The notes: generated by a model from the sequence alone, not told the origin. Counted from the first letter of the stretch, positions 24,112 to 36,170 are shown. The stretch is 64,000 bases of DNA from Tanypteryx hageni (GCA_028673005.1 CM054117.1:37282564-37346563), one strand, 5' to 3'. Made by a program: numbers and translations.

Positions 24112-24567
24112 GAATACGAACTCGGGCAAAAGTAATTATCTAGCTGAAATAACGAAGTTCTTAATTTTTTAAGGAAAAATTCAAATACATACCGAATTAG
24201 CATAAATATTGGCTTTTAATCGGAAAAAAGTATGAATTGTTCCTCTTTTCAACAATTGAAATCTTTAAATACTATGACAACGACCTCAATGCATTTAAAG
24301 GTATCTGATATTATAAGTAACGATTGCAGTGATTTAATACTTTTATTGGAAATTAATTCCGTCATAACGATTTAAAGCGGAACTTCCATAACTCGAATCT
24401 CAAGAGAAAATAAATATTATTCTAGTTATGGAAAACTGAAGATGTGAAAATATATTTAAAAATATTTTGTATATATACAGTGGAACTTCTAGAACTCGAA
24501 TCTCAAAAGAAAGCAAAAATAATTCGAACGTTAGAAAATTCGAGTTATAAAAATATATTTGTTTCAT
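24112..24567. repeat. Right arm of the large inverted repeat
   Basis: Reverse-complement partner of 22083-22532. Terminal-like motifs GCGGAACTTCCATAACTCG (24377) and GTGGAACTTCTAGAACTCG (24480) are about 103 bp apart, mirroring the tandem units of the left arm. Confidence 0.8.
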
Positions 24568-27055
24568 TTTTGTTTAATTGAATTAACAAAATTTTTTCCT
24601 ATAAGCATATAAGTTAATTTATTCTACTTTTCAACATCATGCATATTATGAAAACATCATCACCAATATTTTCTTCTGATAATATGTAAGATTTTACTGT
24701 ATTCAAAACACTAATTACATCACTCACTGTGATTGAGGGTATCATAGATATCTGTCATTCTCACGTACTACTGAAAGCACGAACATGACGATTAAATTTG
24801 GGATATGAACTGTAGGAAGGAGCCAATAGGTTTTTTCCTCTAGGACTATAAGGGATCACAATAGGAGAAGCAACCTTGATAGCAGTGACGGCAAAACCTG
24901 AAAAGTATTTTAATGTTGTGTTTCGTATTTTTTCGAGGAATTTGAACCCTTTTCAATTGTTAAATATAATGGCATCATACCTATTTCACGATTTTTTTAG
25001 CCAAATACTTGCTAAAGGCATGGATAATGACGCCATAATCTTTACACAAAATATCATAATTTTTCCATAATTTTATTATATGATTATTCTTATTGCTTAT
25101 GCAGGGCGATCTGGGTCACAAAACTTGAAATACGAAAACTTGAACACGAACCGATTGCCAGAGAATTTAAAAATTACGGATAGTTGCCTTAATTTCACGG
25201 AAAATTATAAATATTCTGCTAGAACTCATGGAATTTATTATCTAATACATATAGGTTCCACGTGCCTGAAGTGCTGTTGCCCTGGAGATCGCGTTGGTTT
25301 ATTTACGAGTTTAGATCTTAGTATATGGTGATACTAACGTCCAGCCCAACCTACAAGAGCTAGAGAGCTGAAAGTTTCAGCGCTTGTAGAAGACGTGGAG
25401 CAACCTCCAGAACAAATGGGACCTCTCACCTAAGTGACATGGTTTTCATTCCAAAATTCTGAAGTTTGCGTTTTCCCCATAAGAAAAGCATTGCGCCATT
25501 TTTGTAAATTAATTTCGGACACTTGCCTATAAGCTGGAGATATGAGATTTTGAGAGTTGCTAGATGGCCGAAATACCTATTAGGAATTGGTATTGATTTT
25601 AATTTCAGAGTGACTCCAGACGCCCCGCAAAATCGTCCATAAGTTAGCATGGGGAAAAGGTATTCTAGAGGAATATGGTGCTGCAATTTTGCACGCTCAT
25701 AGGATTTAGCTAACAACTAACCAGAAAAATAAAAAATTTCATAATTGTTAACTTTTAAGGTTTGCTTTTACTCCATTTGTACATTAAAGTTGAATAATTT
25801 TTATCTCGGAAACTATAAGTACCAGGTTTTGCAAACATTTTGTAGCAAATTCTTAGAAAAATTGAAAATCTTGAAAAAGTTCAACAATGTGGCCGCTAAA
25901 TGTTCACAAATGTTTAAACAAATTTTTAAGGTTTATGTACTATGTTTATGTGCTACGAAGCTGAAATAATTTATAAGTAGAATTTGTAAATAAAAACGAA
26001 ATAGGAATTATAGAAATTTTGATATTTTAATTTTTGACTTAAAAAATCTTAAAATTTAAACAAATAGATAAATGTTGATGTGCTATGTGGCAAGCTAGGG
26101 AACTGAAAATTTAAAGCAATTTAGAGCTTAGTGAAAATGCACAAATAAACATTTGAATACCTCCATTAAGTTGTAATTGCGGCCTTTAAAAATTTTTAAA
26201 ATTTAAACAATTACATAAATATTATTTCACTATATATGTGCTATAACTTTAAAATATGGCAGAAATGTGTGACATGAGTACCTCACGGTGAAAAAAGTAT
26301 AATATTCTTAAAATTGCAAATTTTATAGATTGTTTTACTCCAATATTGTTCCATAAGTAAAGCAAGAAAATCAGTGCAGGCGTGAAATCTTTTGAATTCA
26401 AAAAATATTTCTAATAATGAAATGCCTCTCTGAAAAATTAACGTTTTTTCAAGGTGAGATGAAACGCTTGCAGGATGCAAGCACCTTCTACTAGTATACG
26501 ATAATATTTGTTAATAATGATGACATCACAAGTAAGAAGCGTCAATATAGTATAGATATGCAGCCCTAATGTATAACTATCTATACTGGAATATTGGCTT
26601 TTATAACTTACGTAATTTTCGAGTTATTTTGTACACGAACAGGCGGACGAATTACCCGAATACATAAGTGATTCTTTTTAGAAAAACGCGCTAAAAATTG
26701 ATTTGTTGGACTGAAAAATTGTACAAAATGCCGGAGGGCTTTCGTAAGGGAAAAGAACTTCTTTGATAAATAGTTCATAAATAAATAGGTTAAAATAAGA
26801 TCAATGTCACCTTGAACATAAAACGACCGTTAAAAAAAGACGTGCTACGCCAACAAAGCTGCTATTCAGAGCCAAACCAAAATAAAACTTCAAATCGTCA
26901 ATCGTTCGCTAAAAATAACACCGATAGCGCCAAACAGATTTTTTTGCCGAAAAGATCAAATCGATAAACCATTAAGGACAGAACTATATGCATTTGTTAC
27001 TAGGCGAATATACAGGATAAAATCGATGGATGCAACCTTGACGTGGTGGAACTCC
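24568..27055. other. Very AT-rich non-coding DNA
   Basis: AT-rich sequence with many short A/T runs and several 60-96 codon open frames, none recognised. It may contain decayed repeats (25340-25720 has a more even composition), but no termini or duplication could be identified. Confidence 0.45.
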
Positions 27056-27153
27056 ATATTCAGGAAAATTAATAAAATGTTTGGTAAAGAATCCACTTTA
27101 ATAAAGTGGATTCTTTACCAAACATTTTATTCATTTTCCTGAATATACAGGAT
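27006..27153. repeat. 13-bp direct repeats flanking a palindromic insert
   Basis: GAATATACAGGAT occurs at 27006-27018 and again at 27141-27153, bracketing about 122 bp that includes the 91-bp palindrome. This could be a long target duplication or a template-switch footprint. Confidence 0.6.
27056..27146. repeat. 91-bp near-perfect palindrome (45-bp arms)
   Basis: Centred on 27101, the arms 27056-27100 and 27102-27146 are reverse complements with a single mismatch and a one-base centre (core ATCCACTTTA-A-TAAAGTGGAT). Pairing stops abruptly at the C/A pair 27055/27147. Such arms can extrude as a cruciform or transcribe into a hairpin. No TE family recognised. Confidence 0.9.
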
Positions 27154-27459
27154 GCCCCAAAAGTCAGAACACATCGGGTTGACACTTCATTTAGCAAATG
27201 ATCAAACTGCTCCCCAGTAAAATGCATACATGCTTTAGTTCTCTTTTCGAATGAATTCAGGTCAATCTTTAAGATGACAGGAGTAATTTTTGAGCATTTA
27301 GCAAATAAATAATTAATACAAATAAAATAATAATTCCGATAATTAAATGGTTTTCATGACTATTTGTTAAAATAAGTGTTACACCTACAAAACAATCCCG
27401 AGAATGGTAAACGAAAAACAAAACTGGATTGATTATTAAAACGTCGTAACTTCAACATG
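27154..27459. other. AT-rich non-coding DNA
   Basis: Begins with GATGCCCCAAAAGTC, reminiscent of TE end sequences, but no partner end was found. Otherwise unremarkable. Confidence 0.4.
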
Positions 27460-27785
27460 TGGGGGAAGATACGAAAGAAAGCGAGAGAGAGAGAAAGATA
27501 TAGGAAGAAAGGAGAAGAGAAACATTCTAGAGAGAAAGAGAGGGTCAAGCAGTATAACAGAAGAGAGGGAGGGAGAGAGAGAAGAGGGAGGGAGAGAGAG
27601 AGAGAGAAGAGGGAGGGAGAGAGAGAGAAAAGGGAGGGAGAGAGAGAAGAGAGAGGAGAGAGAGGCAGGGAGATTTCGAGGATCGGCATGAAAGGGGCGA
27701 CGGTCTGGAAAATCTCAACGGACCACGACCGGCCAGCCGAATGGGAGAAAGGGGAAAGGGAGGAAGGGAAGGAGTGGACCAAACT
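27460..27785. repeat. Purine-rich block with GA/GGGA tandem runs
   Basis: Interrupted tandem GAGAGAGA and AGAGGGAGGGAG units, densest at about 27560-27665. The 161-codon minus-strand frame (27360-27845) and 134-codon plus-strand frame are products of this tract. Confidence 0.8.
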
Positions 27786-30090
27786 CGCTACATCCTTCCC
27801 CTCCCCCTCCACGCCTCTCCCGACTCCCGAAATTCTCGGCAACAAACACCTCCGCCGCTGAGGGTGCGACTAGGTGCGACTGTTCCCGACCCACCCGCCC
27901 TCGCCGCCATGTCCCCACCGAAAAGGGGGAAGTGGCGGGTTCAGCCGCACAGCACAAGCGATAAAGTGGCGCTAAACGTTCGATAAATGCGATACCCACC
28001 GCTCTCGACCCTTCTTCCACCAATGCCATCCAGAAGACAAGTTTCTAATCCAATTTCTACAACGTTCCGTAATAAGTAACATCGGTATGTAACTATAAGT
28101 TTTTGCACATGAACAATTGAGTTTAGGATTGAGAAAGGCTGAAAATCACACTGATAAGAATAGAATAATTATTTTTAAATAACAATTTGTGGATTTTTCG
28201 CAAGTTGAAAATATACAAAAGTGAATATTGACCATATTTATAGTTTTTCGGTCATAAATACCCAGGTCAACGATTTCAAATGTAAATAAGCATTGGCGAA
28301 CATGAAACAAAGGTCATTATAACTTTAATCATCCTTGAAAAAAATGGAACATGGAATCGACAGATAAACTAAATTTTAAGGATCGCGAATATACTTCTCT
28401 GCATTTGAGTACGCACCTCTCACATAATTTCGCCGTCGAGAACAAGAATGCATGTGTAGAAAGGGAAGGGTAGACAGCCTCGGATATGGACCCAATGAAT
28501 TCAGCCAGGCATCTCTAACTCAAATCGATCCGCGAGGGATGAAACGAAAAACGAAGCTTGCGCATTATAAAAAAATAAGCGCCCGTTGTCGACGATTCTT
28601 GCGATTCGTAAAAGAGGGAGAGTATGAGAGAGAGAGAGGCAGAGAATGAGAGAGGGAGGCGATGACGTCGAGATCGATAAAAAGGGGAGGGGGAGGCAGG
28701 CGATTTCAGCGGAAAGTCCATCAATTTAATTCCCGTGTGACGTCGTCGAATACCAAACCAATTCGAATACGGAAATGTTTGGCGATGCAGTGAGAACATC
28801 CAGACGTGGCTTATTTTATTCGCTATGAAATTCTTAGCCCCGGAGTTATCGGGAGTGAATTGTCGCAATAACTCGATCACATAGAACATGAAATAACATC
28901 CAAAAAAAATCGCTAAAACGCGCTAAAAATGTCGAAAACGCGCATTGCTCTGATGATCGTGAATATCCTTTGGCATAACATTCACGGCTTTGGAGCCACT
29001 CCTACTTAAATACCAGTCGCAGTAGTTTTTACAATTTTCCAGAGGCTATATTTGGAAAATTCATAGCCACGCCGAAACACATCAAATAAGTCAGCATACG
29101 TTAAGCACGATTTCATCAAAGACAGATAAATTTTAACCATCAAATTAACAAAAATTGAACGGTTCCTACCGTGCTTCAATATAATTCTCCGGCAGATGTT
29201 GACAATATAATTAGTAGTTCTCAGCTGCAACTACTCTAATGCCGAATTTGCCCATTTTAAGGTCGAATGTTGCGCCAGAGGTCAGTCGAATATCTCTTCA
29301 GCATCACTACCCGCGGGTCTGCATTATGTCGTGGACCTTTAAACAGCTCGTGCTATTCTTATACTTTAATCACGTAAATGCTCCCCCGGCGTCAAACTGT
29401 ACGCTATCGTTTCTTAATCGTTATTTGCGGCAGCAAACGATATACGATATGAAAAAACCTTACTGAGGCAATTTTTGTTTATGCCGACAGCAAGAAATTT
29501 TCCTTAGAGAATGCAGATATCCAACAAAGAGTTTTATTCCTGAATTAAGACAAAATTCAAAGAAATGCATCATTAGGGCATGTTATCCCATAAACTTAAT
29601 ACAATATTATATTAAGAGCCCAAAGAAAAATTTCTGACAATTAATGGACATCGTTTATTAACTAAGTTAACAGCAGAAAAAGATATTTTTATCAAAAGTC
29701 CATCCCATATTTTTTTACGTTTTAAAAGTCATAAAGAAGAAAAATCGTTCTTCTACCATTTCATGATCTTTTGAGTCTCTCCGAGACCAATTCAGTGTCA
29801 CAGACCCACTTACCATAATACTTGACGCATCGTAATTAATTTCAGAGAAAAACTGCAAAAACAACATAGTTTACACCATATTATGGGACAAAATTAAACT
29901 AACGACAAAGGATCACTGATAAAGACGAGCAATGGCTTCTTCTCACCTTACTCACTCTTACTTTAGACTTCCTCTCAAACGTTACTCCTTTTTGCCTCAC
30001 CCTCCTTTAAAAATAAGAAGACTATTGGACGAGTCATCCTGCGATGAGAAGAGACTTTCGAAGAACCAATAACCTGGGTCAAAGCTCAAC
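27786..30090. other. Non-coding DNA, mixed composition
   Basis: A CT/GC-rich patch at about 27790-27910 and a GA run at about 28612-28660; the rest is AT-rich. The 28700-28870 interval has balanced composition and could be conserved regulatory DNA, but nothing specific is recognised. Confidence 0.45.
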
Positions 30091-30095
30091 ACGTT

Positions 30096-30107
30096 GCTAT
30101 CGATAGC
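30096..30107. promoter_or_regulatory. Candidate DRE (TATCGATA) in a 12-bp palindrome
   Basis: GCTATCGATAGC is a perfect palindrome containing TATCGATA, the DNA-replication-related element bound by DREF and frequent in insect housekeeping core promoters (established knowledge). No transcript start or gene is visible downstream, so only the motif is supported. Confidence 0.25.
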
Positions 30108-30204
30108 GATGGATGTGTGAAGAGCCCTCGTTGGCATGGGATGAAGAGCAGCAAGAGGAAGGGAAAGGGAAGGAAAAAGCACTTAGGCTCGACCGTTGAG
30201 GCCT

Positions 30205-30218
30205 GTCACCATGGAGAC
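30205..30218. promoter_or_regulatory. Candidate RFX-like X-box
   Basis: GTCACCATGGAGAC resembles the RFX half-site palindrome. It lies 98 bp downstream of the candidate DRE. Weak single-motif evidence. Confidence 0.18.
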
Positions 30219-30608
30219 AATCCCTTCGGTCGGATACTCGAGGACGTCTGGTGCTTAAGACGACCGCCTCCACTCGACTCTCAGCTGTCTCCCTTAATGA
30301 CGCGCTGTTTTCAGGGAAAAATTCTACACTCGAGATATCCTTCCGATTCGCTTCGTGAAGTTCGAAGAACACGGCCCACTTAGATATGAATATTAAAAGA
30401 CCCTTGACGAATAGATCCTCTCACTTGGATGAAAATTTTAGACTAGTTACTAACATAACGATAAATAAAGTCATGCAATTCTTTGAATATACTTCTCCGA
30501 AACATAAATAACGTACGCAAACCTAGCTAAAAGATCTATTCAGCGGTAAATACAAGGATATTGGTCACAAAACCCGTTTTTCATTCAGAATATATTCAAG
30601 ATTATCGA

Positions 30609-30828
30609 GTTTACCTTGTGGCTAAAATGAAACTGAGTAACTATGCTTCTCCGATAGACATAAATTCTCGGAAATCCAGGTGCGCGTTTTGGCTACAAAA
30701 AACAGCTAACGGCGAATCACCACAGATTAGGACGTTTTGTAGCCATAATGCGCATCTGGTTTTCCCCAACTTTTTATGGTTATTAGAGAAACATTTTTTC
30801 AGTTCATTAGTCGGCCAAATTACAAATA
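30609..30828. repeat. Diverged long inverted repeat (foldback element)
   Basis: Arms of about 90 bp around a loop of about 35 nt. The inner pair CCAGGTGCGCGTTTTGGCTAC against GTAGCCATAATGCGCATCTGG differs at few positions, and outer parts (AATGAAACTGAG against TCAGTTCATT, ATAGACATAAA against TTTATGGTTAT) also pair. Because of the symmetry both strands carry open frames with related peptides (+ KSRCAFWLQK and CSHNAHLVF; - KTRCALWLQN and CSQNAHLDF). Probably a MITE or foldback copy; no target-site duplication established. Confidence 0.7.
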
Positions 30829-31319
30829 CATGACGACAAATTTTACACGCTGGGCCGTCAAAGAATAAGAAGTCAGAATAATTAATCAAGAAATAATCCT
30901 CCACCGTCGTTAATCTCAATTTCCTACGCATCAAATAAATAAAAACGTATCAAGGGGTCATATATCGAAAATGAAAACGAGGCGGGAGATAATAAATTAC
31001 GAAAATTTTCGCATAAAAACATTTTTATCGCATTCGCGCAACTATCAAAATTTCCAGAATACACTGGAAAAGTACTCGACGTCATTTCGCCCGTGTGGTT
31101 CGTTCCGAATAAAAACACCACCTATACGGATAACATTCAACGAAATTAATTTCCATCGCGAAAAAGAAAACGGCCCCGCGCAGCAGCATTCCAGGAATAA
31201 AAAAATCAAAAAGGTATCGAATAAAAAAAATCCAAAAAAAATAATCGAAAGGGACCTTGAGAGCGCTCTCCAAAACTCCTTTTTATCTTCCATCAAACTT
31301 GTCGCATGAGAACATCCAC
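30829..31319. other. AT-rich non-coding DNA, nothing recognised
   Basis: A-rich stretches near 31197-31250. Open frames here are unrecognised. Confidence 0.45.
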
Positions 31320-31970
31320 AAGAGACCCTCGGAAAAACGAGAAAGAGGGAGGGAGAGAAAGGACTAAAAAAATAAAAGGGACCAAAGGAGAACGAACGGA
31401 TGGAAATTGCTATCGAATTTGAGGGGAATAGGTAGGATTCATTTATTTTTTCAGAGGAAGCGAAAGGTGGGATGAGGAGAGACCTGCAGTGGCAACGTAA
31501 TTTTTTCCATATTTTATAGGCCGAGGGGTGGCGGTAGCATCTACGCCACCTAGGTAGAAGGGAGTTTAAATAGGATGCGCGCGCTCTGTCAAGGAAAAGA
31601 GGAGGGAAGATGCAGGAATAACAGGAGGGAGATAGCGAAAGGACGGAAGGAAGAGAACGGGAGAATGGAGGGAGAGAGGGCGGCAAGCGTCACTGCTGCG
31701 CGATGCAAATAACCGGCCGTTTTCCTCAGGGTCCTTAATGAGTCGCCATTATGGGGAGTCGATGAACCGGAAGCGGAGAGAGCGCGCAGGTAAGCGCGAG
31801 GAGCGTGGGGATATAATGAAGTGTGGAGGGAGATGGAGGAGAAGAGGGGGGAAGGAAAGAGGGGAGGGAGATAGAGAGGAGAGAGAGAGAGAAAGAGAGG
31901 GAAAGCAGATAGAAGGGAAGGAGAAAGAGGGAGATGGCGGAAGAGGAAAAAACGTGATGAGTGAGGCGAG
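31320..31970. repeat. Purine-rich blocks
   Basis: GA-rich + strand at 31340-31400, 31600-31680 and 31780-31960, with a (GA)n-like core at about 31875-31905. Between them (31690-31760) is a balanced stretch containing the POU octamer ATGCAAAT (31702-31709). Long minus-strand frames are shadows of the tract. Confidence 0.7.
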
Positions 31971-34163
31971 GCGTCGAAAAGAGGTTAAAAATAGCCCTTC
32001 TCAAACGAGGCGGGCACACACAAAAGAAAAACAAATGAATGGGAGATTTATTGGAAATATTAAAGAGGAGCTAGAATGTGTAAGAAGCAAAATTACGACA
32101 TTTTGGTGAAGGAAAATTTCTCAGCTCCGACAATAATAGAATAATGGGAGATATAACATCAACAAAATTTTTTAATATATATCAAAATATATCGTAATAT
32201 TACTTAGATAAATAACGAATACCTGAATGGCGTACACCTTGATTTTGCAAACCGACAAAAATGTTATGTGCGGCAGAATACGTCATTATGAAAACTCAAG
32301 CAAGCTACATAAACGTATTTTCGTAGCAAAATTCACACAGAGATGATCAACGGAAAATAATTTCTCAAATGAAAAAACGATTCCTGATATGATGGTTTAC
32401 CAGACGGTCTCGCCGATTCGACAGCATCACTTACCGCAATAAAAATTAAAGTTATTAATAATACTCCTAAAAATAAACATATCCACGATGGAAGCAACAT
32501 TTATTTCGTCTCTTAGCAAGAGGATTCGCATAGGTACCGAGATTAACATTGGTTGGGAGGAAGCAACATTGACATTGAAAGGGAATAACAGCAAAAAATA
32601 TAACCCAAGACAAAAATAAATTATGTACAGATAAAATCCGATACAGGCAGGCGATCCGAGATTTTTTCGCCCTTGGGGGACCATGACCTCTGTCAGAAGC
32701 AGGGAAATAAGCAGCAACTAAAAAAAACCTTAATTAATTAACAGACCTATCCATAAAAATAGAAAAGTGGATTTAAAAATTAGAGGTACAATGTCTTCAT
32801 TCGGGTAGCACATCAAACGCACCGAGTGTGAAATGAGGAGTTTTTTACTTCAAAGTAGAGAAAAATATAGACAGCGGCCGTCTATAACCACCAAACCCTT
32901 GAATTGAACGAGTTTGGGGGATGAGAAGGTTGCGCGAGAAACAGAAAAAAAGATTCAAAGAACCGCGGGGCGTTGAAAATCTAAAGCCTTAACGTCACCC
33001 ATCCCACTTAAAATTGAAAGTTCTGAGAGAGAGAAAAAAAAAGGAAGCAGAAGTCTGAAATGGTCTAAAGAGCCCTGATATGTATATCTGAGCAGTCGTT
33101 CGCAGTTTTTTTCTACAGGTTTTCAATGGAAACTCTTTTTCGCCCTTCACCAGCCAAATAATGCACACTCCGCGAAACTAGGAGCGAGTTAAGATGGATG
33201 GATTGCATCCAGATATCACCTTCTCATCCATCACCGAGTGAACTAATACGAGGAAATGAAGAAGAGGCCCCGAGTAAAAAACAACTTGCCCGCGCTGAGC
33301 GCGTGAAAATTAACGAAGACTGAGGCAATGCAGCAGACCGAGCAATCCCCGTTTCGGGCTCGAAAGATTTCGAATGAACTCAAAATAATGGAAATCACCG
33401 TTGACGACAAGTTTCCGAAGTGTCACATACGCCTAACGGAACGGCACCTGACGGCCAGAAGGAGGGAGGCGCCGTCATGAAATTCGACGACCAGAGATAT
33501 AAAGGCAACGCATTTACGCTCAACGGCCCTAGCGACGCAACTGTCAAAAAGTAAAAGGACACAGCCAACGCTAAATAATACGGCAACGAAAACCGCAGGT
33601 CGCTTCAATCCTGAAGAAACTCGCTGCAACGCAGGCGAAAACGTCCAGTCACAATGCTACGCAGCTATTTCCGAAATCACCACCTGCCATTTAGCGTCCA
33701 TTACCTCCGTCTTTTGCACCAAAAGTTAATTCGGCTCTTCCACTTAAAAATGGACATTAATTAATTATTTTGACTTTGAAATGAAAGTGAGAGGTTTTCC
33801 GAGGTAAAACGGACAAAGCTGAAAATGTCTTTGAAAAAATATAATTTTTAAAGAAATAAACCCTCCTAATCGTAAAAACTCGACACTCAATGAAAGCCTC
33901 AATACAGACGAATTTCATTTCACTTTCGAAATATAAATTTTAAAAGATTTCCATTTCTTCTGAAAAGAAAAAATCTAACTTTGAGGTAGCATAAAATATT
34001 CATTGCATAAAGTTTTCTCAGTCGCTAACATCTTTTTAAGCGTTAAATAAAAGAATATCTAAACAAACAACCGAGAAATGAAAAAACTATACAAATGGAG
34101 ACAATATTAATTAGAGCTCTTTGAATACAAAATAACCTGGTAATAAACAAAGTGAATCATATC
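31970..34163. other. AT-rich non-coding DNA, nothing recognised
   Basis: No gene, RNA or mobile element identified. The 12-mer GGAAGCAACATT recurs at about 32487 and 32559, without larger repeat structure. Confidence 0.5.
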
Positions 34164-34171
34164 GTGCATAT

Positions 34172-34273
34172 CAGGGGTCGGCAACATACGGCCATACTGA
34201 AGCCATAATGAAAAAGTGACCGATACAATTTAACAATGTTGCCCGCCATGCAGAAAAGAATGCCGAACCCCTG
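34172..34273. mobile_element. 102-bp hAT-type MITE
   Basis: Ends are CAGGGGTCGGCA on the left and, reverse-complemented, CAGGGGTTCGGCA on the right, the common hAT terminal style. Flanks GTGCATAT (34164-34171) and GTGTATAT (34274-34281) form an 8-bp target duplication with one mismatch, the size made by hAT transposases (family knowledge). Far too short to encode anything. Confidence 0.8.
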
Positions 34274-34281
34274 GTGTATAT

Positions 34282-35060
34282 AGGTAAATACAACATAAAA
34301 CTTCGTCAAGCAAATGCCGTGAAGGTAAACAGGTCATCGTAAAAAAACTGAGGAAAAACAATCATGAAAGAAGAATCTTGAAGTATAGAAATTCAAAACC
34401 AACAATGAAAATGGAGGACGTATAATAGACAAAGTTCAGAATTGAAATTTAAGACAACTTCTTGCGCAACGACAAGGACAGCATGGAGTCGATCGATTTA
34501 TTTATCTCCTTTCATGGATCAGAAGCCGATTGTAGTTTCCTACGCACGACAACAAAGGCTCTCAATTCTCCGCATCCCACCCAAATCGTCCTTATATTAT
34601 CAAGTCCTTAAGCAGTTCATCAAAGCGTCTCCCGTTCACCTTCAGCACTACCCCTAAAACACCACTTCGATTTCCCCCTCACTTGAATTTTTTCTGTCCG
34701 AATCACTGTTTCTTAACTCCCTATCTCTTTCTCTCAGTCGCCCTTCCCAGACAAATTTCCTTCCTCCGCAAGCATTTCGTCTGGCTCCTTGAAAACCATC
34801 CCTCCCTCCCTCCACCCGAAATTTTTCCAAGAAAGAGAGACTACTGCCCCAGGATGTTGATGCACACCCCATTCCCTCATCTCTCACTTCTGCCTCGGAA
34901 TCTTCCTCAGCGTTCTCCGAAAGAAGGAGAGTGAAAGGATTAGGGGAGAAGGAGAGGGGTTCGAAAGATGTCAGAGAACAGCAGGAGAAAGGAAGAGAAG
35001 CGAGAGAGATGGAGAAATGATAGCGAGGGGGGGGGGGAGAGAGATGGAGGGGAAATAAGG
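34282..35060. other. Unique DNA, then CT-rich and GA-rich patches
   Basis: Unremarkable to about 34640, pyrimidine-rich at about 34660-34900, then purine-rich at about 34920-35055 with an 11-base G run (35027-35037). Another CT-to-GA polarity flip. Confidence 0.55.
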
Positions 35061-36170
35061 TTTCATTTTACGGAGGCCTAACCTTGGCACAAACTTTACG
35101 ACGGGGTCAAACAGCGGGGGAGGCGACTACGGCGTGTAAATCATTAGCGATCTAATGAGGTAATTAAGTCGCGTTATGTTTGAGCTGCGTAATTCCTCGT
35201 ACCGTGGGTTCAAAACATTTTGTAGATATATACGTCCATGATTTGTTCTATGCTGTCCCTCTCCTGCGAAAATCGCCGATGTTCGTAAGAAACCCACCGG
35301 AAGAAAGATATAGACTACACTAGAGAAGAAATAATACGCTAACGAAAACAAATTGTTTAAAATAAATATTCAACAACAATATTTTATTTCTACTGAAAAT
35401 TTGTATCAATACACGCAACATTTAAATAATAGACGCAAGTTAACGCCAAATGATCAATAAAATACCTCCTAATTGTTGAATAGTATGCAAGTAATTACAC
35501 AACGAGCAACCTCTTTTACCCCACCTTCAATGCTCAAAACAATTGCAGAAAACGGTGGTTATTTACTTTTGAGACAATACCAATAGAAGAGACACCTTTT
35601 AATCACACCTGTATAAATACACGCGCCATAAAAAACACACCTTAGCCAGATAAGCTAATTTACGCTATCTTTGTAGAAAAGGTGAGGCACTTTTAAAGAA
35701 AGATAAAGTGAGCGCGGCGTTAAAAAAAAAGGATTACAAAACCGAAAAGATATATTAAGTGCGAGCACGATAAAGAGAAAGTATATGCGGACGGAAAGCA
35801 AGGAGAGAGAACGCTTGCGAGTCGCCGAGTTAACAGAGAAGAGAAAGCAAGAGGAAACAACTGGAAAAGATGGCAAAGAAGGAAGACATTTTTAAACGGG
35901 GACTGAAATTACAAAAATCCTGTAGGAATCTTTTTTAAAAAATGCAAAATAATGACAGAGAAAAAAATGCCGAAATAGGAAGTGGCGTTGAAATAGACGC
36001 AGGCGCAAAAAGTGAGGGAGAGGATGAAACGCGATAATAGAACTCTTCCGTCCGAAAAATATCACGCGGACCAAAAGAACAAATTAGCAAAATAAAACGA
36101 CAAAATATACCGCGCAGCGAGGATGCGATGGCCATGGGGGCCTATGAGGAAAGGAGGTGAAAAATAAACG
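35060..36170. other. AT-rich non-coding DNA, nothing recognised
   Basis: No recognised gene or repeat. Confidence 0.5.

Larger units (their letters stand above)
22083..24567. mobile_element. 2.5-kb inverted-repeat structure with pogo-like termini
   Basis: About 450 bp at 22083-22532 is an imperfect reverse complement of about 24112-24567. Shared landmarks include CCCGAGTTCGTGTT against AATACGAACTCGGG, the TATCTAGCTGAAA block, TTGGCTTTTAATCGGAAAAA, and the outer ACTTCCATAACTCGAATCTC. Each arm ends in two tandem copies of a unit of about 102 bp bounded by CAGTGGAACTTC-type ends. These resemble termini of Tc1/mariner-pogo (Tigger) elements (family knowledge; assignment is inference). The ends face outward, so this may be two head-to-head elements. 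The interior is CT-rich and holds a nested PIF/Harbinger element. No transposase found. Confidence 0.75.

Noticed and set aside
31045..31686. 213-codon minus-strand frame
   Set aside because: Starts in a GA-rich tract and continues through AT-rich sequence; no motif and no plausible exon structure.
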